A stretch of DNA of 64,000 bases from Pseudomonadota bacterium. Its GTDB lineage: Bacteria; Pseudomonadota; Gammaproteobacteria; Xanthomonadales; Xanthomonadaceae. A model generated the notes under the pieces. It saw only the letters and a list, made by a program, of their open reading frames with translations, was not told the origin of the DNA and did not search any database. Positions 55,287-64,000 of this stretch are shown here, in pieces. Both the position numbers and the translations under genes were made by a program. How positions within the stretch are numbered: the stretch's first letter is position 1; each line of letters starts with the position of its first letter. The stretch lies in contig JAFEFT010000008.1 of the NCBI GenBank assembly GCA_018240435.1, forward strand, positions 21,578 to 85,577, in the 5' to 3' direction.

Positions 55287-56497
55287 CCCCATCCCGCCGC
55301 CATCGCGCCAATCGCTTCCGCGCCGCTCTCGCCGTCACCCTGATCGCAACCCTCGCCGGTTGTTCCACGGTCAAGGGCTGGATGCACAAGATGGGCGACA
55401 GCGAGAACGTCCATCAACCGGCGGCGCTGACCGCGATCACGCCCAGCATCCGCGTGCAGAAGCTCTGGGCCCGATCGGTGGGCAAGGGCGAACGCCAGCT
55501 CGATCTGAGCGATCGTCCGACCATCGATGGCGACCGCGTGTATGTCATCGAACCCTATGGCCACAACCTGTACGCGCTGGATCTGCGCAGCGGCCGGCAG
55601 CTGTGGAAGACGACGCAGGCCAAGGTGCGTTTCACCGGCGGCCCGGGCGTGGGCGCAGGCGTGGTCGTGGCCGGCTCGGTCAACGGCGACGTGCTTGCCT
55701 TCGCCGCCGATACCGGTGCCGAGCGCTGGCACGCCAACGTCACCTCGGAGGTGCTGTCGACGCCGCTGGTGGCCGGTGATGTCGTCATCGTGCGCAGTGG
55801 CGATGGTCATGTCGCCGCCTTCGACCTGGCCGACGGCAAGCGGCGCTGGGGCTACGAGCGGCAGGTGCCGGCGCTGAGCCTGCGCGGCGAATCCTCGCCG
55901 GTGCTGGCCGGCAACGGCCTCGTCTATATCGGTTTCGCCGATGGCACGCTGACCGCACTGCGCGCCAGCGATGGCGCCAAGGCGTGGGAACAGGTGGTGG
56001 CGCAGCCCGAGGGTCGCAGCGACATCGACCGCATGGCCGGCATCGATGGCGAGATCCTGGCCGGCCCGGATGGCGTCTTCGCGGTCAGCTACAAGGGCAA
56101 GGTCGGCGCGTTCGCGCCCGAGAGCGGTGCCCAGGGCTGGAGCCATTCGCTGGTGTCCTACGGCGGCCTGGCGCGCGGTGGCGACAGCCTGTACGTCAGC
56201 GATGCCTCGGGCACGGTGTGGGCGCTCGATCGCACCAGCGGCGCGGCGTTGTGGAAGCAGGATGCGCTGGCGTGGCGCTGGCTGAGCACTCCGGCGGTGC
56301 AGGATGGATACGTCGTGGTCGGCGACTTGCAGGGCTACCTGCACTGGCTCAAGCCCGACAGCGGCGCGATCGTCGCCCGCGAGCGCATCGGCGGCAACAA
56401 GGACGCCATTCGCGGCACGCCGCAGGTGTCGGCTGACGGCATTCTCGTCGCCGAGACCACCAAGGGCCGCATCGCCGCGTTCCAGATCGCCAAGTAA
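55283..56497 (+). CDS. bamB: Outer-membrane protein assembly factor BamB
   Basis: Lipoprotein of the Bam complex folding outer-membrane proteins. The 404-residue product has the lipobox ATLAGC (about residue 27) and an eight-bladed beta-propeller of PQQ-like blades (LYALDLRSGRQLWKT, VLAFAADTGAERW, TLTALRASDGAKAWE, WALDRTSGAALWK). ATG 55283 overlaps the yfgM stop; the frame open to 55097 lies inside yfgM. Confidence 0.96.
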   Translation: MTPSRRHRANRFRAALAVTLIATLAGCSTVKGWMHKMGDSENVHQPAALTAITPSIRVQKLWARSVGKGERQLDLSDRPTIDGDRVYVIEPYGHNLYALDLRSGRQLWKTTQAKVRFTGGPGVGAGVVVAGSVNGDVLAFAADTGAERWHANVTSEVLSTPLVAGDVVIVRSGDGHVAAFDLADGKRRWGYERQVPALSLRGESSPVLAGNGLVYIGFADGTLTALRASDGAKAWEQVVAQPEGRSDIDRMAGIDGEILAGPDGVFAVSYKGKVGAFAPESGAQGWSHSLVSYGGLARGGDSLYVSDASGTVWALDRTSGAALWKQDALAWRWLSTPAVQDGYVVVGDLQGYLHWLKPDSGAIVARERIGGNKDAIRGTPQVSADGILVAETTKGRIAAFQIAK

Positions 56498-56554
56498 TCG
56501 CACGCGGCTCGCCTTGCGCGGGCTGCGCGTTCATCGCCCGAGGATTCTTGCTCC

Positions 56555-57955
56555 ATGCTGCCACTGGTCGCCCTGGTAGGCCGACCCAATGTCGGCAAGT
56601 CCACGCTGTTCAACGCCCTCACGCGCACGCGCGATGCGCTCGTGCACGACGAGCCGGGCGTCACTCGCGACCGTCATTACGGTGTCTGCAAGTTGCTGGA
56701 AGGACGGCCGTTCGCCTTGGTCGATACCGGCGGTTTGTCCGGCGACGAAGCCGGGCTGGCCGGGCTGACCGCGCAGCAGGCGCGTGCCGGCGTCGACGAG
56801 GCCGACGTGGTGGTGTTCGTGGTCGATGGCCGCGAAGGCCCTTCCGGGCTCGATCAAAACATCATCGGCTGGCTGCGCAAGGCGGCCAAACCGTTGTTGC
56901 TGGCGGTCAACAAGACCGATGGCATCGACGCGCAGGCGGCACTGGCCGAGTTCGCGCGGTTCGGCATCGCGGCGCCGCTGGCGGTGTCGTCGGCGCATCA
57001 GCGCGGTCTGCCCGAATTGCTGGAAGCGATCGAAAAGCACCTGCCGACGGAGGCGACCGCCGAAGTGTTGGTCGATCCCGATCGCCTGCGGGTGGCGATC
57101 GTCGGGCGGCCGAATGTGGGCAAATCCACCCTCGTCAATCGCCTGCTCGGCGAGGAGCGCGTGATCGCTTCCGAAGTGCCGGGCACCACCCGCGATTCGA
57201 TCCGCGTCGATCTCGAGCGCGATGGCCGCAAGTACCAATTGATCGACACCGCCGGCATCCGTCGCCGCGGCCGCGTCGAGGAAGCGATCGAAAAGTTCAG
57301 CGTCATCAAGACGCTGCAAGCCATCGATGCGGCGCAGGTGGTGTTGTTGCTGCTCGATGCCGGTGAAGGCGTGACCGAGCAGGATGCCACCGTGCTCGGC
57401 CATGTGCTCGATTCCGGCCGTGCCTTCGTGGTGGCGATCAACAAATGGGACGGACTGACCACCTATCAGCGCGAACAATGCGAGGCGATGCTGTCGCGCA
57501 AACTCGTGTTCGCGCAATGGGCCGAGCGCGTGCATGTGTCGGCGAAACATGGCTCGGGTTTGCGCGAGTTGTTCAAGGCCATCCATCGCGCGCAAGACTC
57601 GGCGATGCGCAAATTCAGCACCTCGGAAGTCAACAAGGCGATCGAGATCGCCGTCGAAAGTTTTCCGCCGCCTGCGGTGCGTGGCCACGCCGCGAAGATG
57701 CGCTACGCGCATCCGGGTGGCGAAAATCCGCCGACGTTCATCGTCCACGGCACCCGCCTGAAATCGCTGCCGGACAGTTACATTCGCTATCTGGAAAACT
57801 TTTTCCGCAAGCGTTTCAAGCTGGTCGGCACGCCGGTGCGCTTCGAGTTCCGCGAAGGCGAAAACCCCTACGAGGGCAAGAAGAACACCCTCACCCCGCG
57901 CCAGCAGCGCTCGCGTCAGCGCATGGTGCGCATCGCCAAAAAACGCGACGACTGA
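56555..57955 (+). CDS. der: Ribosome-associated GTPase Der (EngA)
   Basis: Double-GTPase needed for 50S assembly. The 466-residue protein has two G domains: [16 protein letters not shown] and NKTD (first), and [21 protein letters not shown] and NKWD (second). A C-terminal KH-like domain follows, ending basic. It lies 57 nt after bamB, the standard order. Confidence 0.98.
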   Translation: MLPLVALVGRPNVGKSTLFNALTRTRDALVHDEPGVTRDRHYGVCKLLEGRPFALVDTGGLSGDEAGLAGLTAQQARAGVDEADVVVFVVDGREGPSGLDQNIIGWLRKAAKPLLLAVNKTDGIDAQAALAEFARFGIAAPLAVSSAHQRGLPELLEAIEKHLPTEATAEVLVDPDRLRVAIVGRPNVGKSTLVNRLLGEERVIASEVPGTTRDSIRVDLERDGRKYQLIDTAGIRRRGRVEEAIEKFSVIKTLQAIDAAQVVLLLLDAGEGVTEQDATVLGHVLDSGRAFVVAINKWDGLTTYQREQCEAMLSRKLVFAQWAERVHVSAKHGSGLRELFKAIHRAQDSAMRKFSTSEVNKAIEIAVESFPPPAVRGHAAKMRYAHPGGENPPTFIVHGTRLKSLPDSYIRYLENFFRKRFKLVGTPVRFEFREGENPYEGKKNTLTPRQQRSRQRMVRIAKKRDD

Positions 57956-58043
57956 AGCGCCGCACCGCCGGCCCTCGCGCAACGCTTGCAGCCAATCGCA
58001 ACACACTGCCGGTATCATGGCCGCCTGATCGCGTGGAGTGCGC

Positions 58044-58706
58044 ATGTTCAACCGTCTGCCGAAAGGCATCCAGGCGCTGCTGTGGCTCAACGGCGGCTTG
58101 TTCCTGCTGCAAAAACTGCTCGATCCGTCCGGCGCAAGCTTCGCGGCGTTCTACCTTTGGCCGCTGGGCTTGAGCCCGGATGCGCTGGGCGTGGACAGCC
58201 TGCCGTTCGGCATCGGCTTCCAGCCGTGGCAACTGCTGACTTACGGCTTCCTGCACGCCGGCATCGAGCACATTTTCTTCAACATGCTGGCGTTGTTCAT
58301 GTTTGGCGCGCCGCTGGAATACACCTGGGGCACGCAGCGCTTCATCACCTATTACCTCGTCTGCGTGGTCGGCGCTGGCCTGACCTATCTGGGCTGGGCG
58401 GCGGCGATGGGTATCAGCACGCCCGTGCTGGGTGCCTCCGGCGGCGTGTTCGGCCTGCTGCTGGCTTACGGCATGTTCTATCCGCGCCAGCAGGTGATGC
58501 TGCTGTTCCCGCCGATTCCGATGACCGCGCGCACGCTGGTGATCGGTTACGGCGCGCTGGAATTGCTGATGGGCGTCACCGGCATCGGCGGCAACATCGC
58601 CCATTTCGCGCATCTGGGCGGAATGCTGTTCGGCTGGCTGATGATCCGCTACTGGCGCGGACAGCCGCCGTTCTCCAAGCGCCCGCGCGGCGGCTTCCGG
58701 CGCTGA
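58044..58706 (+). CDS. Rhomboid-family intramembrane serine protease
   Basis: A 220-residue inner-membrane protease with about six helices. The catalytic serine is in LGASGGVFGLLLAYG (about residue 134, GxSG) and the histidine in IAHFAHLGGMLFGW (about 195). HIFFNMLALFMFG carries the conserved HxxxN-type motif. GGAG lies 6 nt before ATG 58044, which decides against GTG 58038. Substrates are unknown. Confidence 0.93.
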   Translation: MFNRLPKGIQALLWLNGGLFLLQKLLDPSGASFAAFYLWPLGLSPDALGVDSLPFGIGFQPWQLLTYGFLHAGIEHIFFNMLALFMFGAPLEYTWGTQRFITYYLVCVVGAGLTYLGWAAAMGISTPVLGASGGVFGLLLAYGMFYPRQQVMLLFPPIPMTARTLVIGYGALELLMGVTGIGGNIAHFAHLGGMLFGWLMIRYWRGQPPFSKRPRGGFRR

Positions 58707-58788
58707 GCCGTGCCTGCCGTGTCGCGCCCGCCGCGGCGTTGGCGGCATTGACGAAGCTCGGCGGCGACCTCGCCAACGCCGCCGCCGA

Positions 58789-60810
58789 TCAGCGCCAGAT
58801 GCTGACCGCTTGCCGTGCCGACATCGGCTGGCCGGGCTTGCAGGCATAGGTGCTGGCGAACTCGGCAAGGTTGGCCAGCACGCCCTCGACGCGATACTTC
58901 GCCGGCGCCTGCGGCGAACTGGCGGCCCAGGCGATCGCGCTGTCGGCCGCGCTGTGCCGTGCCCACATCTGCGCATAGGCGGTGAAGAAGGCGCGGTCGG
59001 CGGCACTGCGAGCGGGCTTGCCGGCGGCCGGATCGGTAGCGGCGTAGGCCAGCCACGCCAGTTCGACGCCACCGAGGTCGGCGAGGTTTTCCTCGCGGGT
59101 GCGACTGCCGTCGACCTTGGTCGTGCCGGCGACGACATAGCCGTCGTACTGGCCGACGATCGGTGCGGTGCGTTGCTCGAACGCCGCCCGGGCTGCGGCC
59201 GACCACCACTCGCGCAACTGCCCGTCGGCGTCGAGCGAACGCCCCTTGCCGCCGATCGCGGCATGCAGGGCGTGGCCGAGCAGGGCGCCGAAGGCGCCAT
59301 ACTGCTGCGCCGGGCTCATCGTGGCATCGAACACCGGCGGTTGCAGCATCGCGGCGCTGACCACCAGGCGATTGTCGAGCAGGTCGTAGGAAAGGTTGGG
59401 AATCTGCGCCGGCTGCGGCCAGGCGCGCGCGCCGCCGCGCTGGCCGATTTGCGCCATTTCGTCGCGATGTTTCCATGCCGCCAGCGTCAGCATGTCGGTC
59501 GCGAAACCCTTGCCCAGCGCCAGCCCGTCGATCGACGGCACGCTCGCCGGCTCGCCGATCTCGATGCGCAGCCTGGCGAGCTTGGCCTGTGCCGCCGCCC
59601 GCGTGGCATCGTCCATCCAGGCATTGCTGGCGATCGCGGCCTTGAGCGCGCCGCGCACGCCATCGGCGACGCGAGTGGCCGCCTCGCGGCTGGCCGCGGG
59701 CAGGTAGCGCTGCGTCCAGACATGCCCGACCAGCGGGCCGAGCGCGCGATCGATGGCGTCTTGCACCAGATCCTGGCGCGAGCGCGGCTGCGCGGCGCCG
59801 CCGAGCAGCTTTTCGTACATCTGGAAATGGGCGTCCTGAAACGCGCGCGTCAGGTAGGGCGCCATCTTGCTGGCGACCTGGAAGCGCAGGTAGGCCTGCC
59901 ATTGCTCGACCGGCGTGTTGGCCAGCATGCCCTCGACGGTATCGAAATAGCGGGTGTTGGCCAGCGAGAGCGAACCGACGTTCACCTGCTGGGCCTTGAG
60001 GAAGCCGGCCAGCGCCAGGCGCGGGTACGCCTTCTGCAAATCGGCCACTCGGCTCAGGCGATAGGCGCTGGCCGGCTCGCGCTGCTGCGCCAGCGGCAGC
60101 GACGCCTGCGCCAATTGCATCTCCATCGACAGCACCCAACCCGATTGCGTGGCGATCTGGTCGGCCGGCGTGCCCGACAATTGCAGGATGGTCTGGATGT
60201 AGGCGCGATAGCGGCCGAGCACGTCGCGGGTCTCGGCATCGGTACGGGTGTAGTAGGCCGGATCGGGCAGACCAAGGCCGCCCTGGCTGGCGTAACCGAT
60301 GCGCAGGTCGGCATCGGCGACGTCGCGATCGGCGGCGAAGTTGAACAGCACCGGCAGGCCGGCGGCGTGCAGGTCGGCGACGGCGGCGGCGATGTCCTTG
60401 CTCTTGCGAATGGCGCCGATCCGCGCGAACGACGGTTGCAGCGGCGTCGCCCCGGCCGCTTCGATCGCCGCTTCGTTCAGGCCTTCGTTCCATACCGTGG
60501 CCAACGCCCGGCCGGCGGCGTCGCTCGCGCCGCGCGCCAGATCCTCGAGCAGGTTGCGCTCCTGCTCGCGGGCGCGGCTGCGCATGGCATCGAATGCCGA
60601 GACGCTGCCGCTCGCCGGCGCCGGATGCTGGCGCAGCCAGGCGGCGTTGGCATCGGCGTAGAAGTCGTCGCAGGCCGCTGCCGCCACACTGGCCGGAGCG
60701 GCCTTGCCCTTGCCCGGCCGGTGCTTGACCCTGGCCGCGGCGTCGGCCGGGTTGGCTGCCGCCAGCGCCAGCAATGGGACGAGCAGTAAGGCATGGCGCG
60801 CGCGAATCAT
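58789..60810 (-). CDS. M13-family peptidase homologue, predicted inactive
   Basis: A 673-residue exported neprilysin/PepO-like protein (signal peptide ending NPADAAA). The fold matches the intact paralogue at 61755-63824 without gaps over the active site. The metal-binding HExxH is, however, H513-A-L-H-A517: both the catalytic Glu and the second zinc His are replaced. The Glu and Asp of ENLADLGG (E574, D578) remain. The substrate-binding N-A-F/Y-Y motif is also changed (PNLSYDL). A pseudo-enzyme, perhaps a regulatory partner of the paralogue, is inferred. Confidence 0.88.
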   Translation of the reverse strand: MIRARHALLLVPLLALAAANPADAAARVKHRPGKGKAAPASVAAAACDDFYADANAAWLRQHPAPASGSVSAFDAMRSRAREQERNLLEDLARGASDAAGRALATVWNEGLNEAAIEAAGATPLQPSFARIGAIRKSKDIAAAVADLHAAGLPVLFNFAADRDVADADLRIGYASQGGLGLPDPAYYTRTDAETRDVLGRYRAYIQTILQLSGTPADQIATQSGWVLSMEMQLAQASLPLAQQREPASAYRLSRVADLQKAYPRLALAGFLKAQQVNVGSLSLANTRYFDTVEGMLANTPVEQWQAYLRFQVASKMAPYLTRAFQDAHFQMYEKLLGGAAQPRSRQDLVQDAIDRALGPLVGHVWTQRYLPAASREAATRVADGVRGALKAAIASNAWMDDATRAAAQAKLARLRIEIGEPASVPSIDGLALGKGFATDMLTLAAWKHRDEMAQIGQRGGARAWPQPAQIPNLSYDLLDNRLVVSAAMLQPPVFDATMSPAQQYGAFGALLGHALHAAIGGKGRSLDADGQLREWWSAAARAAFEQRTAPIVGQYDGYVVAGTTKVDGSRTREENLADLGGVELAWLAYAATDPAAGKPARSAADRAFFTAYAQMWARHSAADSAIAWAASSPQAPAKYRVEGVLANLAEFASTYACKPGQPMSARQAVSIWR

Positions 60811-60888
60811 TGCCGGGCTCCGGATCGAAAGCAGCAGTTTAGCAAGCCCGGTTGCCCGGCTCGCGCCGGTTCGTCGGTCGACCGTCGA

Positions 60889-61626
60889 TCAACGCCGGGA
60901 GCGACCGAGCGAGCGGCGCAGTTGCGATTTCAGGCGCGCCAGCGGGCGTTGGTCGGGGGTATGGAATGGCGCGACCGAGGCGGCGCCGGTCTGGCGATGA
61001 ACGGGCGCGGCCATCGGTCGCTTCTCGATCACCAGCACGCTGTCATACCAGTGCAGCGAGTGCGCCGAGCGGGTGAATTCGTCCACCTGCAGCCGCCCGG
61101 ATTGCGAGTGCCAGGCGTGCAGCGAATCGATCAATCCCTTGGCATACTCGATGAAGCTGCCGCGCTTGCGGTAGCCGCCGCCCCAGTGCGGCCAGTACGA
61201 GGTGTGCAAGTCCTCGCACAGGTAGACGCCGTTGTCGGCGACGTGGCCGAACAATTCCTCGAAGGTGGCGATCTGCTGGCGCATGGTGTGGCCGCCGTCG
61301 TCGATCAGGATGTCCACGCGCGGAATCTGCGTCGCCAGCGACTTGAGGAAGGCGCGATCTTCCTGGTCGCCGGTGAAGATGCGCACGTCGTCGTTTTCGA
61401 GTGCCTTGCAGGCCGGGTTGATGTCGACGCCGTAGATCTTGCAGCGCGGGCCGAAGTAGTGCTTCCACATGTCCAGCGAACCGCCCTGGAACACGCCGAA
61501 TTCGAGCACGTGCACGTCGGTGCCGCGAAAGCGCGCGAAATGGCGATCGTAGATCTCGAAGTAGTGCATCCACTTGTGGATCATGCGGCCGGTATTGGCC
61601 TCGAAATAGGCTTGCAGGTCGTTCAT
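60889..61626 (-). CDS. Class I SAM-dependent methyltransferase
   Basis: A 245-residue methyltransferase of the TylF/CmcI-like group. HVLEFGVFQGGSLDMW is the SAM-binding glycine motif (about residues 44-58), KIYGVDINPAC carries the acidic ribose-binding residue, and VDILIDDGGHTMRQQ is the metal-coordinating or catalytic strand. Substrate is unknown, possibly a glycan or small molecule. ATG 61626 is chosen; the longer frame upstream is non-homologous. It lies between two M13 peptidase genes. Confidence 0.85.
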   Translation of the reverse strand: MNDLQAYFEANTGRMIHKWMHYFEIYDRHFARFRGTDVHVLEFGVFQGGSLDMWKHYFGPRCKIYGVDINPACKALENDDVRIFTGDQEDRAFLKSLATQIPRVDILIDDGGHTMRQQIATFEELFGHVADNGVYLCEDLHTSYWPHWGGGYRKRGSFIEYAKGLIDSLHAWHSQSGRLQVDEFTRSAHSLHWYDSVLVIEKRPMAAPVHRQTGAASVAPFHTPDQRPLARLKSQLRRSLGRSRR

Positions 61627-61698
61627 GAACGCAATGGCCGCAGGTTGTGTCCGGTGGGCGGCATCGTTGGCGATGGACTGGCGCGCGTCAAGCGCCGA

Positions 61699-61730
61699 AA
61701 AGCAGGAAGGCCCCGCGGACGGGGCCTTCC
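61699..61730 (-). terminator. Rho-independent terminator after intact M13 gene
   Basis: On the minus strand GGAAGGCCCC and GGGGCCTTCC form a perfect 10-bp stem around a 6-nt loop, followed by TGCTTTT. It ends the peptidase transcript before the methyltransferase gene. Confidence 0.75.
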
Positions 61731-61754
61731 GGTGACAACGCTTGCAAGGCAGGC

Positions 61755-63824
61755 TTACCAGATGATGACGCGCTTGTCGTCCGGCCGCACCATCGCATCG
61801 CCGGCCTTGCACATGAACGCCTGCGCAAACGCCGGCATGTTGGAAGGCGCGCCGATGGCGCGGAACTGCGCCGGGGCGTGCGGATCGGTGTTGACGCGCA
61901 CGGCCAATTCCTGCGGGCGGAAGTTGCGGCGCCAGACGTTGGCGAAGTTCATGAAGAAGCGTTGCGCCTCGGTGTAGCCGTCGACCTTGGTGTCCGCCTT
62001 GTACTTCGGGTCGCTGGCCAGTTCATGCATCAGCGCGTCGTAGGCGACATTGATGCCGCCGAGGTCGGCGATGTTCTCGCCGAGGGTGAGCTTGCCCTTG
62101 ACGTGCACCGGTTTGCCGTCCTTGTCGGTGTAGGCGACGTAATCGTCGAACTGCTGCACCAGCTTGCCGGTGCGCGCCTCGAAGCCCTTCTTGTCGGCGT
62201 CGGTCCACCAGTTGCTCTGGTTGCCCTTTGCATCGAACTGCGCGCCCTGGTCGTCGTAACCGTGCGTCATCTCGTGGCCGATCACCACGCCGATGCCGCC
62301 GTAGTTCAGCGCCGGGTCGGCCTTGGGATCGAAGAACGGCGGTTGCAGGATCGCCGCCGGGAACACGATCTCGTTGAGCAACGGGTTGTAATAGGCGTTG
62401 ACCGTCTGCGGCGTCATGCCCCATTCGGTGCGATCGACCGGATGGCCGATCTTGCCCAGTTGCCAGCGCATCTCGAAGGCGCGGGCGGCGAGCACGTTGC
62501 CGAGGTAGTCGTCGCGGCTGATCTTCAGGCCCGTCCAGTCGCGCCACTTGCTCGGGTAGCCGATCTTGGGCATGAAGCTGGCCCACTTCTCCATCGCTTT
62601 CTGCTTGGTGTCTGCGCTCATCCAGTCGAGCTTGGCGATGCGGTCCTTGAGCGCCTGGCGCAGGTTGTCGACCAGTTTTTCGGCGGCGGCCTTGGCCTGC
62701 GGCGTGAAGTACTGGCGCACGTAGAGTTGGCCCAGCGCTTCGCCGGCGCTGAAGTTGACCGTGCCCAGCACCCGCTTCCAGCGCGGCTTTTGTTCCTTCT
62801 GGCCGCGCAGGGTCTTGTTGTAGAAGTCGAAGTGCTCGGTGGCCAGGGCATCGTCGAGGAACGGCGACGCGCCATCGATCGCCTGGTAGCGCAGGTAGGC
62901 GCGCCATTGCTCGATCGGTGCGGTGGCCAGCAGGCGATCGAACTCGGCGAAGAACTTCGGCTCGGCCGACGAAAAGTGGGTGATGCCCTTGACGCCGATG
63001 CCGTCGAAGAACTTCTGCCACGAGAAGTGCGGGGTGACGGCATCGGCTTCGGCCACCGAGACCATCTTGTACTGGTTGGCGGTGTCGCGCGCCTCGATCG
63101 GGCTCAGCGATGCCTTGGCCAGCGCGGTTTCGAAATCCATCACCCATTGCGCCTGTTGCTTGGCGTCGGCAGCGGCGACGCCGCCAAGCTCCAGCGTCCT
63201 GGCGATATGCGCCAGGTAGGCCTCGCGGATCGGTTTGTATTGATCTTCGAGGTAGTAGGCGCGTTCGGGCAGGTTGTAGCCGCCCTCGTAGGCGTAGCCG
63301 ATCACCATCGAGGAGTTCTTGAAATCGGCCTGCCCGGCAAAGCCGAACACACCGACCACGCCCTTGGCGTAGTTGGCGTCGATGTAGGCGGCGATGTCGG
63401 CCGATCCTTTGAGGCCGTCGATCTTGGTCAGATACGGCTTGAGCGCGACGCTGGCCGGAGTGCCGTTGATGCGCTTGGCATCCATGCCGCTGGCGTAGAA
63501 GTCGCCGAGGATCTGCTCGATCGAGCCGGGCTTGTAGTGGCCGGTCAACCCTTCAAGGATGGCGTGCTGGGCGTTGTCGGAGCGGTCGCCGAGCATCTCG
63601 AAGCTGCCCCACGAGGTGCGGTCGGCGGGGATCGGATTGGCAGCCAGCCACTTGGTGTTGACGAAACCGGCGAGGTCCTGGCAGGGGTTGATCGCGGTGT
63701 CGAGATCAGAGGGCTTGAGCGTGCTGACGGCGCCGAGACTGGCAGCGCTGGCCACGCCGGCGAGCGAAGTCGCCATCGCGACGGTGATGGCAGCGGCGAG
63801 CGGGCGAAGCGAACGGAGGTTCAT
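61755..63824 (-). CDS. pepO: M13-family metallopeptidase (PepO/neprilysin type)
   Basis: A 689-residue exported zinc endopeptidase for oligopeptides. A signal peptide (cleavage near ASAAS) leads to the M13 N-terminal domain. The active site is complete: H517-E-M-T-H521, E583 with D587 in ENIADLGG, the substrate-binding NAYYNP and the C-terminal RVNTDPHAP. The terminal VIIW is typical. AGGAG lies 5-9 nt before ATG. It is paralogous to the inactive-looking protein at 58789-60810. Confidence 0.97.
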   Translation of the reverse strand: MNLRSLRPLAAAITVAMATSLAGVASAASLGAVSTLKPSDLDTAINPCQDLAGFVNTKWLAANPIPADRTSWGSFEMLGDRSDNAQHAILEGLTGHYKPGSIEQILGDFYASGMDAKRINGTPASVALKPYLTKIDGLKGSADIAAYIDANYAKGVVGVFGFAGQADFKNSSMVIGYAYEGGYNLPERAYYLEDQYKPIREAYLAHIARTLELGGVAAADAKQQAQWVMDFETALAKASLSPIEARDTANQYKMVSVAEADAVTPHFSWQKFFDGIGVKGITHFSSAEPKFFAEFDRLLATAPIEQWRAYLRYQAIDGASPFLDDALATEHFDFYNKTLRGQKEQKPRWKRVLGTVNFSAGEALGQLYVRQYFTPQAKAAAEKLVDNLRQALKDRIAKLDWMSADTKQKAMEKWASFMPKIGYPSKWRDWTGLKISRDDYLGNVLAARAFEMRWQLGKIGHPVDRTEWGMTPQTVNAYYNPLLNEIVFPAAILQPPFFDPKADPALNYGGIGVVIGHEMTHGYDDQGAQFDAKGNQSNWWTDADKKGFEARTGKLVQQFDDYVAYTDKDGKPVHVKGKLTLGENIADLGGINVAYDALMHELASDPKYKADTKVDGYTEAQRFFMNFANVWRRNFRPQELAVRVNTDPHAPAQFRAIGAPSNMPAFAQAFMCKAGDAMVRPDDKRVIIW

Positions 63825-64000
63825 CGGTACTCCTGCGGGAGGTGAGTGGGATCGAGGTGGCGACGTGCGCGCCCGCTTGAAATTCTACGGGGCGCCGGCG
63901 GCCCGCCGCGGGTGTCGAAGGTCATGGGCGATCGTTAGGAAAACGTTGTTGCTCGCGTCCGCAGAGACGGCCGTTCACGCCTGCGTGGTATGGTCGGGTG
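63825..64000. other. Upstream region of pepO, window edge
   Basis: Promoter side of the intact M13 gene. A -10-like TAGAAT (minus strand, about 63879-63884) is visible about 55 nt before the start, without a clear -35. No gene is supported in the last 176 bp. Confidence 0.4.

Noticed and set aside
58810..60789. 659-codon plus-strand ORF antisense to the M13 pseudo-peptidase, and a similar one at 61647-63845
   Set aside because: Both mirror real exported proteins on the minus strand and lack family features.

Overview
The window is GC-rich, gene-dense DNA from a gammaproteobacterium. Gene content and order point to the Xanthomonadales/Lysobacterales (Rhodanobacteraceae or Lysobacteraceae-like): the block lptD-surA-pdxA-rsmA-apaG-apaH-dnaE, a Kdo kinase beside a DUF6165 gene and a heptosyltransferase-like gene, yceF-yceD-rpmF-fabH, a TgpA/DUF58/MoxR trio, rlmN-pilF-yfgM-bamB-der, and paired M13 peptidases. 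This placement is an inference from gene content and synteny, not from a marker tree. No prophage, complete insertion sequence, CRISPR array or rRNA was seen.

Layout. 1-2600: two unrecognised genes on the plus strand; the first carries a candidate PD-(D/E)XK-like motif. 2650-13588 (minus): outer-membrane assembly, vitamin B6, rRNA methylation and replication genes, overlapping or tightly spaced. 13833-22634: a FecR/DUF6600 envelope protein, LPS-core genes (DUF6165, GT9, kdkA), an MBL-fold hydrolase overlapping moaCDE, and a TPR-sulfotransferase. 22752-23252: 4.5S SRP RNA (minus) and tRNA-Ser(GGA) with terminator. 23340-31041: a zinc alcohol dehydrogenase, a 1609-residue autotransporter with its own terminator, and a TIGR03032-type protein. 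31143-34467: dnaX-ybaB-recR, a small protein and a HIT protein. 34475-38892 (minus): Slp lipoprotein, then moxR-DUF58-tgpA. 39243-44756: GT39 membrane glycosyltransferase, yceF and a neighbour, yceD-rpmF-fabH, GNAT.

44863-46646: a short protein that looks like a collapsed ribonucleotide reductase large subunit, divergent from a Crp/Fnr regulator, with a perfect FNR-type dyad between them. 46740-51832 (minus): a TetR regulator with a PsrA-type palindrome at its start, a fadN-type HAD/ECH fusion and a thiolase, separated by two unusual repeat regions. 52061-58706 (plus): ndk, rlmN, pilF, yfgM, bamB, der, rhomboid protease. 58789-63824 (minus): an M13 peptidase homologue with a destroyed active site, a class I methyltransferase, and an intact M13 peptidase.

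The most unusual items are the RNR-like/FNR-box pair, the M13 pseudo-peptidase beside its active paralogue, the MITE-like and tandem-repeat DNA in the fad region, the C9/G9 hairpin upstream of the autotransporter, and the nuclease-like protein at the left edge. Many very long ORFs antisense to real genes are GC-driven shadows and are not annotated.
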